A program made the translations under genes and the position numbers. Below are positions 51,618-59,101 of a stretch of 64,000 nucleotides of DNA, in pieces; position 1 is the stretch's first letter; each line of letters begins with the position of its first letter. Below the pieces are notes generated by a model that saw nothing but the letters and a program-made list of their open reading frames with translations, did no database searches and was not told where the DNA came from. The stretch comes from Streptomyces sp. M41(2017) (GTDB lineage: Bacteria > Actinomycetota > Actinomycetes > Streptomycetales > Streptomycetaceae): contig NZ_MWFK01000002.1 in assembly GCF_002078175.1 (NCBI RefSeq), positions 1,302,001 to 1,366,000 of the forward strand. The letters are read 5' to 3'.

Positions 51618-51631
51618 GGGCCGTCCGGCCC
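51618..51631. promoter_or_regulatory. Island dyad GGGCCGTCCGGCCC
   Basis: GGGCC-GTCC-GGCCC in the 216-bp gap between the pflA stop and the HTH-PNPOx start (both minus strand). A degenerate neighbour, GCCCAACCGGACCC, lies at 51642-51655. It probably serves the HTH-PNPOx gene. Confidence 0.55.
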
Positions 51632-51685
51632 CCTCCCCGAAGCCCAACCGGACCCCTTGTCCTGCCCTCCCCCAGATCGCGCGTC

Positions 51686-52423
51686 TCAATAGGCCGATAC
51701 GCCGTGGTTCCTGAAGCACTGGCGGACCGTTTCGGTCATCGCGGGCTCGGGAACCGGAGTGTCCCGCAGGGGGAAGGGGACCCCTAGGGCGTCGTACTTC
51801 CCGGTGCCCAGCTTGTGGAACGGCAGTACGTCGACCCTGTCGACGGAACCGAGTTGCGCGACGAATTGGGCCAGTCCGTCGATCGACCGGAGATCGTCGG
51901 TCCAGCCGGGGACGAGCACATAGCGGATCCACATCGGGACGCCCAGGCGGTCGAGGCGCGTGGCGAAGTTCAGCGTGGGTCCGAGCCGGCCGCCGGTCAG
52001 CTTCCGGTAGGTGTCGATGTCGAAGGACTTGATGTCCAGGAGGACCAGGTCGGTGGCGGCGAGGAGCTCGTCGTCGGCGCGGTCGCCGAGGAATCCCGAG
52101 GTGTCGAGGGCCGTGTGCAGTCCGGCTGCCTTGCACCGGCTCAGCAGTTCCGCGGTGAAGGCGGGCTGCAGGAGAGGTTCCCCTCCGGTGATGGTCACTC
52201 CACCGCCTGACGCGGTCAGAAAGGTGCGGCACTTCTCGATCTCCGTCATGACCTCGTCGACGCTGACGTCCCGCCCGTCGCGCATGTGCCAGGTGTCCGG
52301 GTTGGCGCAGTAGAGGCAGCGCAGGGGGCAGCCGCTGACGAACAGGACGAAGCGGGTCCCGGGACCGTCCACGCCGGTGGACAGGTCCCAGGAGTGGATC
52401 CGGCCGCTTGTCACCAGTGTCAC
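51686..52423 (-). CDS. pflA: Pyruvate formate-lyase-activating enzyme (radical SAM)
   Basis: Radical SAM glycyl-radical activase of 245 residues, essentially the length of the E. coli protein (246). The Fe-S ligands are Cys32, Cys36 and Cys39 in FVSGCPLRCLYCANPDTW, preceded by the activase signature STGVDGPGTRF; GGGVTITGGEPLLQ binds SAM. It uses SAM and a 4Fe-4S cluster to generate the glycyl radical on PflB. The GTG at 52423 overlaps the pflB stop (GTGA), so the pair is coupled. A long open frame upstream of this start is the antisense/other-frame region of pflB. Confidence 0.95.
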   Translation of the reverse strand: MTLVTSGRIHSWDLSTGVDGPGTRFVLFVSGCPLRCLYCANPDTWHMRDGRDVSVDEVMTEIEKCRTFLTASGGGVTITGGEPLLQPAFTAELLSRCKAAGLHTALDTSGFLGDRADDELLAATDLVLLDIKSFDIDTYRKLTGGRLGPTLNFATRLDRLGVPMWIRYVLVPGWTDDLRSIDGLAQFVAQLGSVDRVDVLPFHKLGTGKYDALGVPFPLRDTPVPEPAMTETVRQCFRNHGVSAY

Positions 52424-54678
52424 AGCGATCCGTGGAAGGTGCGGCTGATCACGTCGAGCTGCTGTTCCCGGGTCAGCCGGACGAAGTTGACGGCGTATCC
52501 GGAGACCCGGATGGTCAGGGCCGGGTACTTCTCGGGGTGTTCCATCGCGTCTTCCAGCGTGGCCCGGTCCAGGACGTTGACGTTCATGTGGAATCCGCCG
52601 GAGGCCATGTAGCCGTCGAGGATGCCGACGAGGTGTCCGGCGCGCTCGGCCGGTACGTGCCCGAGGCCTTCCGGGGTGATGGTCGTCGTCAGTGAGATGC
52701 CGTCGCCGGCCTGTTCGTAGGGGAGCTTGGCCACGGACAGTGCCGAGGCGGCCACTCCGTGCCGGTCCCGGCCGTTCATCGGGTTGGCCCCGGGTGCGAA
52801 GGGCTGTTCCCCGCGTCGGCCGTCCGGTGTGTTGCCGGTGTGTTTGCCGTAGACGACGTTCGAGGTGATCGTCAGCACCGACTGGCTGTGTTCGGCATCC
52901 CGGTAGGTGGGATGCTCGCGCAGTTTCGCCATGAACGACTCGACCAGCCCGACGGCGATGGAGTCCACCCGGTCGTCGTTGTTCCCGAACTCCGGATGGT
53001 CGCCCTCGACCTCGTAGTCCACGGCGAGTCCGGTCGCGTCCCGGATCACCTTCACCCGACCGTACTTGACGGCGGAAAGGCTGTCGGCGGCGACGGAGAG
53101 GCCGGCGATACCGCAGGCCATGAAGCGGTGGACGGGATAGTCGTGGAGCGCCATCTCGACGCGCTCGTAGGCGTACTTGTCGTGCATGAAGTGGATGACG
53201 TTGAGCGTGTTGACATACGTTTCCGCCAGCCAGTCGAGCGTCACGTCGAATGCCTTGGACAACTCGTCGTACCGCAGATACTCCCCCGTCAGGGCAGGGG
53301 TCTCGGGCGCGATCTGTTCGCCGCTGATCTCGTCCCGGCCGCCGTTGATCGCGTACAGGAGCGCCTTGGCGAGGTTGACCCGCGCGCCGAAGAACTGCAT
53401 CTGCCGACCCACGGCCATCGCGGAGACACAGCAGGCGATCGCGGTGTCGTCCCCGGTACGCGGGCGGGTCAGTTCGTCCGACTCGTACTGGACGGCGCTG
53501 GTGTCGATGGAGACCTGCGCGCAGAACTCCTTGAAACCGGCGGGGAGTCGAGGTGACCACAGCACGGTGAGATTCGGCTCCGGAGCCGGGCCGAGGTTGT
53601 ACAGCGTCCGGAGGAAGCGGAACGACGTGCGGGTGACGAGCGGGCGGCCGTCGACGCCGATGCCGCCGATGGACTCGGTGACCCACGTCGGATCGCCGGA
53701 GAACAGGGCGTCGTACTCCGGCGTGCGCAGGAACCGGACGATCCGCAGCTTGATGACGAAGTCGTCGATCAGCTCCTGGGCGCGGGATTCGTCGAGGACG
53801 CCGGCCGTCAGATCGCGTTGGAGGTACACGTCCAGGAAGGTCGATGTCCGGCCGAGGGACATGGCGGCGCCGTTCTGCTCCTTCACCGCGGCGAGGTAGC
53901 CGAGGTAGAGCCACTGCACGGCTTCGTGGGCGGTGCGCGCGGGACGGGACACGTCGCAGCCGTAGGTGGCGGCCATACGGGTCAGTTCGGCCAACGCCCG
54001 CAGCTGTTCGGCCAGTTCCTCGCGGTCGCGGATGACGTGCTCGGTCGACGGCTCGGCGTCCGGGCCGGCTCGCTCCGCGCGCTTGGCGGCGATGAGGCGG
54101 TCGGTGCCGTACAGGGCCACGCGGCGGTAGTCACCGATGATCCGGCCGCGACCGTAGGCGTCGGGCAGGCCGGTGATGACGCCCGCCCTGCGAGCGGCGC
54201 GCATCGCGGGGGTGTAGGCGTCGAAGACACCGTCGTTGTGGGTCTTGCGATAGGTCCCGAAGACGCGGGTCACGAACTCGTCGGGCTCGTATCCGTACGC
54301 CTTCAGCCCGTTCTCGACCGTCCGCAGGCCGCCGTTGGGCATGATGGCGCGCTTCAGCGGGGCGTCGGTCTGCAGACCGACGATCAACTCACGGTCGCGG
54401 TCGATGTATCCGGGCGCGTGGGAGGTGATCGTGGACGGGGTCGCGGTGTCGACGTCGAGCACTCCCCTGCGCCGCTCTTCCGGGAAGAGCGCGCTGACCG
54501 TGTTCCAGACGGCCCGCGTGCGCTCCGTCGGGCCGGCCAGGAAGGCCGCATCACCCTCGTACGGGGTGTAGTTGGACTGGATGAAGTCACGGACGTCGAC
54601 GCGGTCGCGCCACGCCGAACCGGCGAAGCCGAGCCATGCGTCCACGGTTCCGCTCACAGACGTTACCGTCGCGGTCAT
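52420..54678 (-). CDS. pflB: Pyruvate formate-lyase
   Basis: Glycyl-radical enzyme of 752 residues splitting pyruvate and CoA to acetyl-CoA and formate. Both active-site cysteines are present (Cys416-Cys417 in DTAIACCVSAM), as is the radical glycine (Gly727 in RVSGYAVNF, 26 residues from the end). Other family blocks are intact: RAIMPNGGLRTVENGLKAYGYE, WLYLGYLAAVKEQNGAAMSLGRTSTFLDVY, GKHTGNTPDGRRGEQPFAPGANPMNGRD, GGFHMNVNVLDRATLEDAMEHPEKYP. No frame break is seen, so it should be functional under low oxygen. An ATG at 54678 is used; a GTG at 54681 precedes it. GGGAG lies upstream. An island dyad is at 54794-54807. Confidence 0.96.
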   Translation of the reverse strand: MTATVTSVSGTVDAWLGFAGSAWRDRVDVRDFIQSNYTPYEGDAAFLAGPTERTRAVWNTVSALFPEERRRGVLDVDTATPSTITSHAPGYIDRDRELIVGLQTDAPLKRAIMPNGGLRTVENGLKAYGYEPDEFVTRVFGTYRKTHNDGVFDAYTPAMRAARRAGVITGLPDAYGRGRIIGDYRRVALYGTDRLIAAKRAERAGPDAEPSTEHVIRDREELAEQLRALAELTRMAATYGCDVSRPARTAHEAVQWLYLGYLAAVKEQNGAAMSLGRTSTFLDVYLQRDLTAGVLDESRAQELIDDFVIKLRIVRFLRTPEYDALFSGDPTWVTESIGGIGVDGRPLVTRTSFRFLRTLYNLGPAPEPNLTVLWSPRLPAGFKEFCAQVSIDTSAVQYESDELTRPRTGDDTAIACCVSAMAVGRQMQFFGARVNLAKALLYAINGGRDEISGEQIAPETPALTGEYLRYDELSKAFDVTLDWLAETYVNTLNVIHFMHDKYAYERVEMALHDYPVHRFMACGIAGLSVAADSLSAVKYGRVKVIRDATGLAVDYEVEGDHPEFGNNDDRVDSIAVGLVESFMAKLREHPTYRDAEHSQSVLTITSNVVYGKHTGNTPDGRRGEQPFAPGANPMNGRDRHGVAASALSVAKLPYEQAGDGISLTTTITPEGLGHVPAERAGHLVGILDGYMASGGFHMNVNVLDRATLEDAMEHPEKYPALTIRVSGYAVNFVRLTREQQLDVISRTFHGSL

Positions 54679-54793
54679 CACTGGTCTCCCTCGCAGTGTG
54701 CGGTCGGTCCTGCACTCTCGATGCTTGTCTCCTCGGGAGACCGCGGCGAGTGCCGGGCAGGACCCGGCCGGTGCACCGACCGGCTCTGCCGCC

Positions 54794-54807
54794 GGGCCGG
54801 TCGGCCC
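54794..54807. promoter_or_regulatory. Island dyad before pflB
   Basis: GGGCCGGTCGGCCC, the exact complement of the box at 48747-48760, 116-129 bp before the pflB start. A weaker box, GCACCGACCGGCTC (54773-54786), lies 21 bp away, giving the same pair geometry as elsewhere in the island. Confidence 0.65.
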
Positions 54808-54816
54808 TTTCAGCGG

Positions 54817-55269
54817 TCAGGGAAGCTCGTCGGACGCGTCTGCTCCAAAGGCCGTTCCACCGCCGACGAGTTCACGGCCGGTGACCACCTCGGACGCGAT
54901 GCGAATGAAGATGTCCTCCGGCGATGCAGCCCAGGACCGCGGCCCCGTGTGGGTCAGGTAGGCGTGCGCGACAGGGTCGTCGACCACGGTGGCGTACCCG
55001 GTCACGACGACACTCCACCCGGATTGGGTCCCGACGTCCACCGCATCGGCTTCGAACGCGACCACGACTCCGTTGATCGACCGGGCCAGTTCCGAGTCCG
55101 CCGGCATACGCATCAGCACGGCGGAGTCCGCGTCCAGGGTGAAGGTGACCGGCAGGACCGCGGGGAGTGCGCCACGCGTGTGGACGACCCGGCCGATGGG
55201 CGCGCTGCCCAGCCGGTCGAGGCATTCGTGCCTCGCGAGTTCACGGAACCCGTCGCGCGGACACATCAT
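54817..55269 (-). CDS. PNPOx-like flavin-binding protein
   Basis: Single-domain split-barrel protein of about 150 residues: FRELARHECLDRLGSAPIGRVVHTRGALPAVLPVTFTLDADSAVLMRM, SINGVVVAFEADAVDVGTQSGWSVVVTGYATVVDD, DIFIRIASEVVTGREL. It is the free-standing version of the C-terminal domain of the two HTH fusions in this island, and may reduce small substrates or bind flavin/F420. The ATG at 55269 has GAGGG 9 bp upstream; an upstream TTG at 55278 lacks a spaced site. It follows the HTH-PNPOx gene by 38 bp on the same strand and is probably in one operon with it and the alcohol dehydrogenase. Confidence 0.87.
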   Translation of the reverse strand: MMCPRDGFRELARHECLDRLGSAPIGRVVHTRGALPAVLPVTFTLDADSAVLMRMPADSELARSINGVVVAFEADAVDVGTQSGWSVVVTGYATVVDDPVAHAYLTHTGPRSWAASPEDIFIRIASEVVTGRELVGGGTAFGADASDELP

Positions 55270-55307
55270 CGGAACCAACCCTCAGACGCCATGCCGAGAA
55301 CGGGTGA

Positions 55308-56081
55308 TCACAGCACCGCGATCCGGCGGCCTGTCATCCCCTCCTCATCGATGCGAACCCACAGATCACGACCGTCCCCACCGGTCCAGGGCCGGCTGTA
55401 GGCCAGTGCATCGAGCCGACGTGCGACAACCGGGTCGGTCACAGCACGCGCTCGGCCACGAACCAGTACGCTCCAGCCCTGGCTCAGCGCTTCGTCGATC
55501 TGATCGACCTCGAAGGCGACCTGGTCTCCCACGGTCGCGGCGGGTGCCGCACCGGGCGCGGTCCTGAAGGCGACGGTTCCGTCGATGACGGTGTAGTTGA
55601 CGGGAAGGACGCTGAGACCCTGGGGTGTATGCGCGGCGAGCCTGCCGACCCCATGGGTGGACAGACGGGTCCTGCATTCCTCGAAGTCGAGTTCGATCAG
55701 CTCCGCTCTGGACGCGGCCTGACCGAGACCGGGCGGCAGATCAGCTTCACCACCCTGCAGAGCGGCAACGGTCGTTCCAAGGGCGTCGGCCAAACGGATC
55801 AGGACGCTCGTGCCGGGCATGGCCGTGGCTGTTTCCTCCAGGTAGTGGAGGTAGCCGGCAGCAGTACCGGCCCGGTCGGCCGCCTCACCTCGGGTGAGCC
55901 CGAGTTCCTTGCGTCGAGCAGCGATGCGACGGCCGATGTCCCCCGGTGCGATCGCCGACGACGCCGCGACGTGACGGGAGCGCTCGTTCACAAGATCGCG
56001 AGGCGCCCCCGTCCTCGGTATCCTCGCTCCGCTGTCCACGGGGGTCCCAACGGGCCCGGGTCCTGGCGTTTCGACGGACAT
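55308..56081 (-). CDS. Helix-turn-helix plus PNPOx-like flavin-binding fusion protein
   Basis: Protein of about 257 residues, paralogous to the one at 50798: XRE-type HTH (IGRRIAARRKELGLTRGEAADRAGTAAGYLHYLEE), linker, PNPOx barrel (GVGRLAAHTPQGLSVLPVNYTVIDGTVAFRTAPG, VAFEVDQIDEALSQGWSVLVRGRARAV, LWVRIDEEGMTGRRIAVL). It has a longer, disordered N-terminus than its paralogue. Two starts are possible, GTG 56090 and ATG 56081; AGGAAAGG suits the latter. It starts 19 bp after the dehydrogenase stop, so it is probably in the dehydrogenase operon. Confidence 0.87.
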   Translation of the reverse strand: MSVETPGPGPVGTPVDSGARIPRTGAPRDLVNERSRHVAASSAIAPGDIGRRIAARRKELGLTRGEAADRAGTAAGYLHYLEETATAMPGTSVLIRLADALGTTVAALQGGEADLPPGLGQAASRAELIELDFEECRTRLSTHGVGRLAAHTPQGLSVLPVNYTVIDGTVAFRTAPGAAPAATVGDQVAFEVDQIDEALSQGWSVLVRGRARAVTDPVVARRLDALAYSRPWTGGDGRDLWVRIDEEGMTGRRIAVL

Positions 56082-56099
56082 GATCTGCACCTTTCCTGG

Positions 56100-57167
56100 T
56101 CAGGGTGTCCTGACCGTCAGGACGTCGTGACGCGCCTCTCCGAGGACCACCTTCAGAGCGCCGGTGTCGCCGGCGCGGGCGAAGACGTCGTACGCCTCCT
56201 CCATCTGATCCAGCGGGAACGTATGGGTGACCAAGGACGCAGCCGGGAGACGGCCGGCGGCCATCATCCGCAGCAGGGTCGGAGTGGTGCAGGTGTCGAC
56301 GAGACCGGTCGTGATCGTGACGTTCTTGATCCAGAGGCTCTCGAGATGCAGCGTCGCGGGCTTGCCGTGCACGCCCACGTTGGCGACGTGTCCGCCGGGT
56401 CGCACCATGCGGGTGCACATCTCGAAACTCTCGGGAACACCCACCGCCTCGACGACGACATCGGCTCCGAGCCCGCCGGTGAGGTCCGAGACCAGTTGTT
56501 CGGCCTCCTTCGCCGTCGCGACCGCGTCGGCGCCGAGTCCCTTGGCCGCGTCGAGTCGGGCCGGGGCGATGTCGACGCTGACGATCCTCTCGGGCGAGTA
56601 GAGACGAGCTGTCGCGATCGCTGCCAGGCCGATGGGGCCCGCTCCGACGATGACGACTGTGTCTCCGGGACGAACGCGCCCGTTGAGGACGCCGACCTCG
56701 TAGGCGGTCGGGAAGATGTCGGCCAGCAGCACGGCGTCCTTGCTGTCGACAGCGCCGGGGAGAAGGTGCGTGGACAGATCTGCGTGCGGAACGCGGACAT
56801 ACTCGGCCTGTGTGCCGTCGATCAGATGGCCGAGGATCCAGCCACCCCCACCCAGGCACTGTCCGTACGTGCCCTCCCGGCAGAAGCGGCAACGTCCGCA
56901 TGCCGTGATGCAGGAAACCAGGACCCGGTCACCGGGCCTGACCGTGCGGACGGAGTCGCCCACCTCCACGACCTCGCCGACGGCCTCGTGCCCGAGCACG
57001 GTACCCGGGCGCACCTCCGGGACATCGCCTTTGAGGATGTGCAGGTCCGTCCCGCAGATGGTGACGGCGTCGACCCGCACGATGACGTCGGTCGCCTCCT
57101 GGATGCCCGGGTCCGCCACTTCTTCCCACGCGGACTCTCCTGGACCGTGGAACACGAGTGCCTTCAT
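56100..57167 (-). CDS. Zinc-dependent alcohol dehydrogenase (MDR family)
   Basis: Medium-chain zinc alcohol dehydrogenase of 355 residues. Catalytic-zinc ligands Cys38 (ICGTDLH), His60-Glu61 (GHEAVGEVVEVG); structural-zinc cysteines 90, 93, 96 and 104 (CITACGRCRFCREGTYGQC); Rossmann motif VIVGAGPIGLAAIATA for NAD(P). It could reduce acetaldehyde to ethanol or oxidise alcohols. In the S. coelicolor hypoxia-associated region an alcohol dehydrogenase gene also sits beside USP genes; with PFL and acetyl-CoA nearby, a fermentative role is an inference. An island dyad lies 62-75 bp upstream. Confidence 0.93.
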   Translation of the reverse strand: MKALVFHGPGESAWEEVADPGIQEATDVIVRVDAVTICGTDLHILKGDVPEVRPGTVLGHEAVGEVVEVGDSVRTVRPGDRVLVSCITACGRCRFCREGTYGQCLGGGGWILGHLIDGTQAEYVRVPHADLSTHLLPGAVDSKDAVLLADIFPTAYEVGVLNGRVRPGDTVVIVGAGPIGLAAIATARLYSPERIVSVDIAPARLDAAKGLGADAVATAKEAEQLVSDLTGGLGADVVVEAVGVPESFEMCTRMVRPGGHVANVGVHGKPATLHLESLWIKNVTITTGLVDTCTTPTLLRMMAAGRLPAASLVTHTFPLDQMEEAYDVFARAGDTGALKVVLGEARHDVLTVRTP

Positions 57168-57228
57168 GACCGCTCCTTCGGCTGGCTCCTGACGTTTTCA
57201 GCCTGACCCGCCGCCGCGTCCGGCGCTT

Positions 57229-57257
57229 GGGCCGGTCGGTCCCCTCACAGGGGACCG
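57229..57257. promoter_or_regulatory. Island dyad and hairpin before the alcohol dehydrogenase
   Basis: GGGCCGGTCGGTCC (57229-57242) on the plus strand, i.e. GGACCGACCGGCCC read in the direction of the dehydrogenase gene, 62-75 bp before its ATG. It overlaps a separate perfect inverted repeat, CGGTCCCC-TCACA-GGGGACCG (57237-57257). The Rv1733c-type gene starts 70 bp further on the other strand, so the site may serve both. Confidence 0.65.
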
Positions 57258-57326
57258 GGCGGCACCTGCCGTCGCCCGTGCCCGGCGCGGTGTGCTGGAA
57301 GGGTCGGTACGAGGAGGTGCGGTGTC

Positions 57327-57911
57327 GTGCGCGGAGCACAGGGTGCGAGGCAGTGGTGCCGGCGCTGGCGGAGAAATCCGCTGCGCCGCCGTACCGACGT
57401 CGTCGAGGCGTGGATCGTGCTGGTCGTCTGGACAGTGATCATGCTGGGCGGCACGCTCGTCGGCCTGGTGACGTCCCACGCCGCCGACGAGTCCTTCGTC
57501 CGGCTCCGACACGACCGCCACACGGTTTCGGCCGTACTGCTCGAGAGCTCCGGCTCCATGGTGCCCTCGGGCGAGGGTTCACGCTACGACCAGGTGCGGG
57601 CGACGGTCCGGTGGACCACGGCGGACGGCGCACCGCACACCGGGCGCGCTCTGGTGGAGAGCGGACATCGAGCCGGTTCGCACGTCGAGGTCTGGCTGAA
57701 CGGCAGGGAACAGCTCAGCACCGCGCCGCCGAGCGCCGGCTCGGCAGCCGTCGAGTCGGGTCTGTTCGGTGTCGGGGCCGCCCTGGCGCTCGCGGGCCTG
57801 ACGGTCGGTGCCGGCGCCCTCGCGCGGTGGCGGCTCGACGAGCGCCGCTACGAACAGTGGGGACGTGAGTGGGACCAGGTCGGGCCGCAGTGGGGACGCA
57901 GGACACCGTGA
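57327..57911 (+). CDS. Rv1733c-family two-helix membrane protein
   Basis: Protein of 194 residues with the Rv1733c-family signature: basic N-terminus RRWRRNPLRRRTDVVEAW, a first membrane helix (IVLVVWTVIMLGGTLVGLVTS), an extracellular domain of about 90 residues (VRLRHDRHTVSAVLLE...YDQVRATVRWTTADG...RAGSHVEVWLNGREQL), a second helix (LFGVGAALALAGLTVGAGALA) and a short cytosolic tail. Rv1733c of M. tuberculosis is a DosR-regulon latency antigen of unknown function. The GTG start has GAGGAGG 9 bp upstream. It is the only plus-strand gene in this part of the island and is followed by a very strong hairpin. Confidence 0.88.
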   Translation: MRGAQGARQWCRRWRRNPLRRRTDVVEAWIVLVVWTVIMLGGTLVGLVTSHAADESFVRLRHDRHTVSAVLLESSGSMVPSGEGSRYDQVRATVRWTTADGAPHTGRALVESGHRAGSHVEVWLNGREQLSTAPPSAGSAAVESGLFGVGAALALAGLTVGAGALARWRLDERRYEQWGREWDQVGPQWGRRTP

Positions 57912-57960
57912 TGCGATGTGTCGGCCGGCTGTCGACGAGCGTTCCGGCTCGCAGACCGCG

Positions 57961-57995
57961 GCGAAGGGCCCGGGCGGTCCGCCCGGGCCCTTCGC
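57961..57995. terminator. Very strong bidirectional terminator hairpin
   Basis: Perfect 17-bp arms, GCGAAGGGCCCGGGCGG (57961-57977) and its complement (57979-57995), with one central base; in RNA this gives about 15 bp and a 5-nt loop. It lies between the convergent Rv1733c-type and USP genes. Confidence 0.9.
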
Positions 57996-58031
57996 GTACC
58001 CCCGCGACCTCGTACGGCCACGTCGTGGTGG

Positions 58032-58916
58032 TCAGTCGTGCGGAACCACGGCGACCGGAGCTGTCGAGTGGTGCAGGACCGCTTGGGTCACCGGGCCGAT
58101 GTGCGCCCCGACCGACGCAGACCGGTTGCGACGGCCGACGACCACCAGGCCCGCTTCCCGGGAGGCGTCGATCAGGTGGGGGGCCGCGCCGCCGATCACG
58201 GTCTGGGCCGGCACGTCGACCTCGGGGAACTTGTCGCGCCAGGGACGCAGCACCTCCGTGAGACGGCTCTGGGCCTCGATGAGCAGGTCGGCGTTCACCG
58301 ACGGATCGGACGCACCGGTGAAACCGTAGTAGGGCGGCAGACCCCACCCGTGGACCACCCGCAGATCCACGGCCCGCCTCTCCGCCGCCTCGAAGGCGAA
58401 GCCGATGACCGCCGCATCCGGGTGCTCCAGGTCGAGACCGAGGACGACGTCGTTCCGCGAAGCCTCTTCCGCGGGCCGCGTCGCCGCCCGGACGAGAACG
58501 ACCGGCGTACGGGTGCGGGCCACGACGGACAGGGCCACGGATCCCACCAGGAAGCCTCGGACCCCGCTCAGGCCGCGCGAGCCGAGGACGAGCAGTTCGG
58601 CGCCCTCCGCCGCGGCCAGGAGCCCGGTCGCGGGCTGCTCGGCGAGACGCTCGGCGCCGACCGACAGTCCGGAATGTTCGGCGGCGAGCCGGTCCGCGGT
58701 CTCGTGGGGCAGGCGTTCGGCCCATTCGAGCTGCGTGTCCTCCGACGGGGGCAGCACGGTGACGCCGGCCAGCGGGGCGTACACGTAGGGGTGCCACAAC
58801 CAGGAGTGGACGACACGGAGATGGGCGTCGGTGAGCAGGGCTTCACTGGCTGCCCACTCTGCCGCGGCGAGGCTCTCGGCCGAACCGTCCAGACCGACGA
58901 CGATGGTGCGGGACAT
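58032..58916 (-). CDS. Tandem universal stress protein (two USP domains)
   Basis: Protein of about 294 residues with two USP domains: MSRTIVVGLDGSAESLAAAEWAASEA...LLVLGSRGLSGVRGFLVGSVALSVVARTRTPVVLVRAA, and NDVVLGLDLEHPDAAVIGFAFEAA...GLVVVGRRNRSASVGAHIGPVTQAVLHHSTAPVAVVPHD. Both domains keep the G-x-R-x(2)-S...G(S/P)V nucleotide-binding pattern. It is a second paralogue of the USP at 44511. The ATG at 58916 has GGAGG 7 bp upstream. A dyad pair lies 59-92 bp upstream. Confidence 0.93.
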   Translation of the reverse strand: MSRTIVVGLDGSAESLAAAEWAASEALLTDAHLRVVHSWLWHPYVYAPLAGVTVLPPSEDTQLEWAERLPHETADRLAAEHSGLSVGAERLAEQPATGLLAAAEGAELLVLGSRGLSGVRGFLVGSVALSVVARTRTPVVLVRAATRPAEEASRNDVVLGLDLEHPDAAVIGFAFEAAERRAVDLRVVHGWGLPPYYGFTGASDPSVNADLLIEAQSRLTEVLRPWRDKFPEVDVPAQTVIGGAAPHLIDASREAGLVVVGRRNRSASVGAHIGPVTQAVLHHSTAPVAVVPHD

Positions 58917-58974
58917 GGGGTACCTCCTTGGGGGATGCACGATCAGTCTTGTCGCCGGTCCGGGGCCGGAGGAG

Positions 58975-59008
58975 GGGCCGCTGGTCCCGCTGAGGGACCG
59001 ACCGGCCC
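58975..59008. promoter_or_regulatory. Island dyad pair before a USP gene
   Basis: GGGCCGCTGGTCCC (58975-58988) and GGACCGACCGGCCC (58995-59008), starting exactly 20 bp apart, 59-92 bp before the USP start. The second box is identical to the one before the alcohol dehydrogenase read on its own strand, and the 20-bp spacing equals that of the pair at 46469-46502. Confidence 0.65.
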
Positions 59009-59101
59009 ATGTGGCGTGTCAAGCACCCCGCGTGCGTCGTCGCACCGAGAAGGGCCGGGACTGCGGCAGTCGCGACCGGATGGAGGCTGGTTCGGTCCCG
59101 G

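Noticed and set aside
51686..53914. A 742-codon fusion of pflA with upstream sequence
   Set aside because: The first ~500 codons are a shadow frame of pflB. The activase starts at the GTG at 52423, overlapping the pflB stop.
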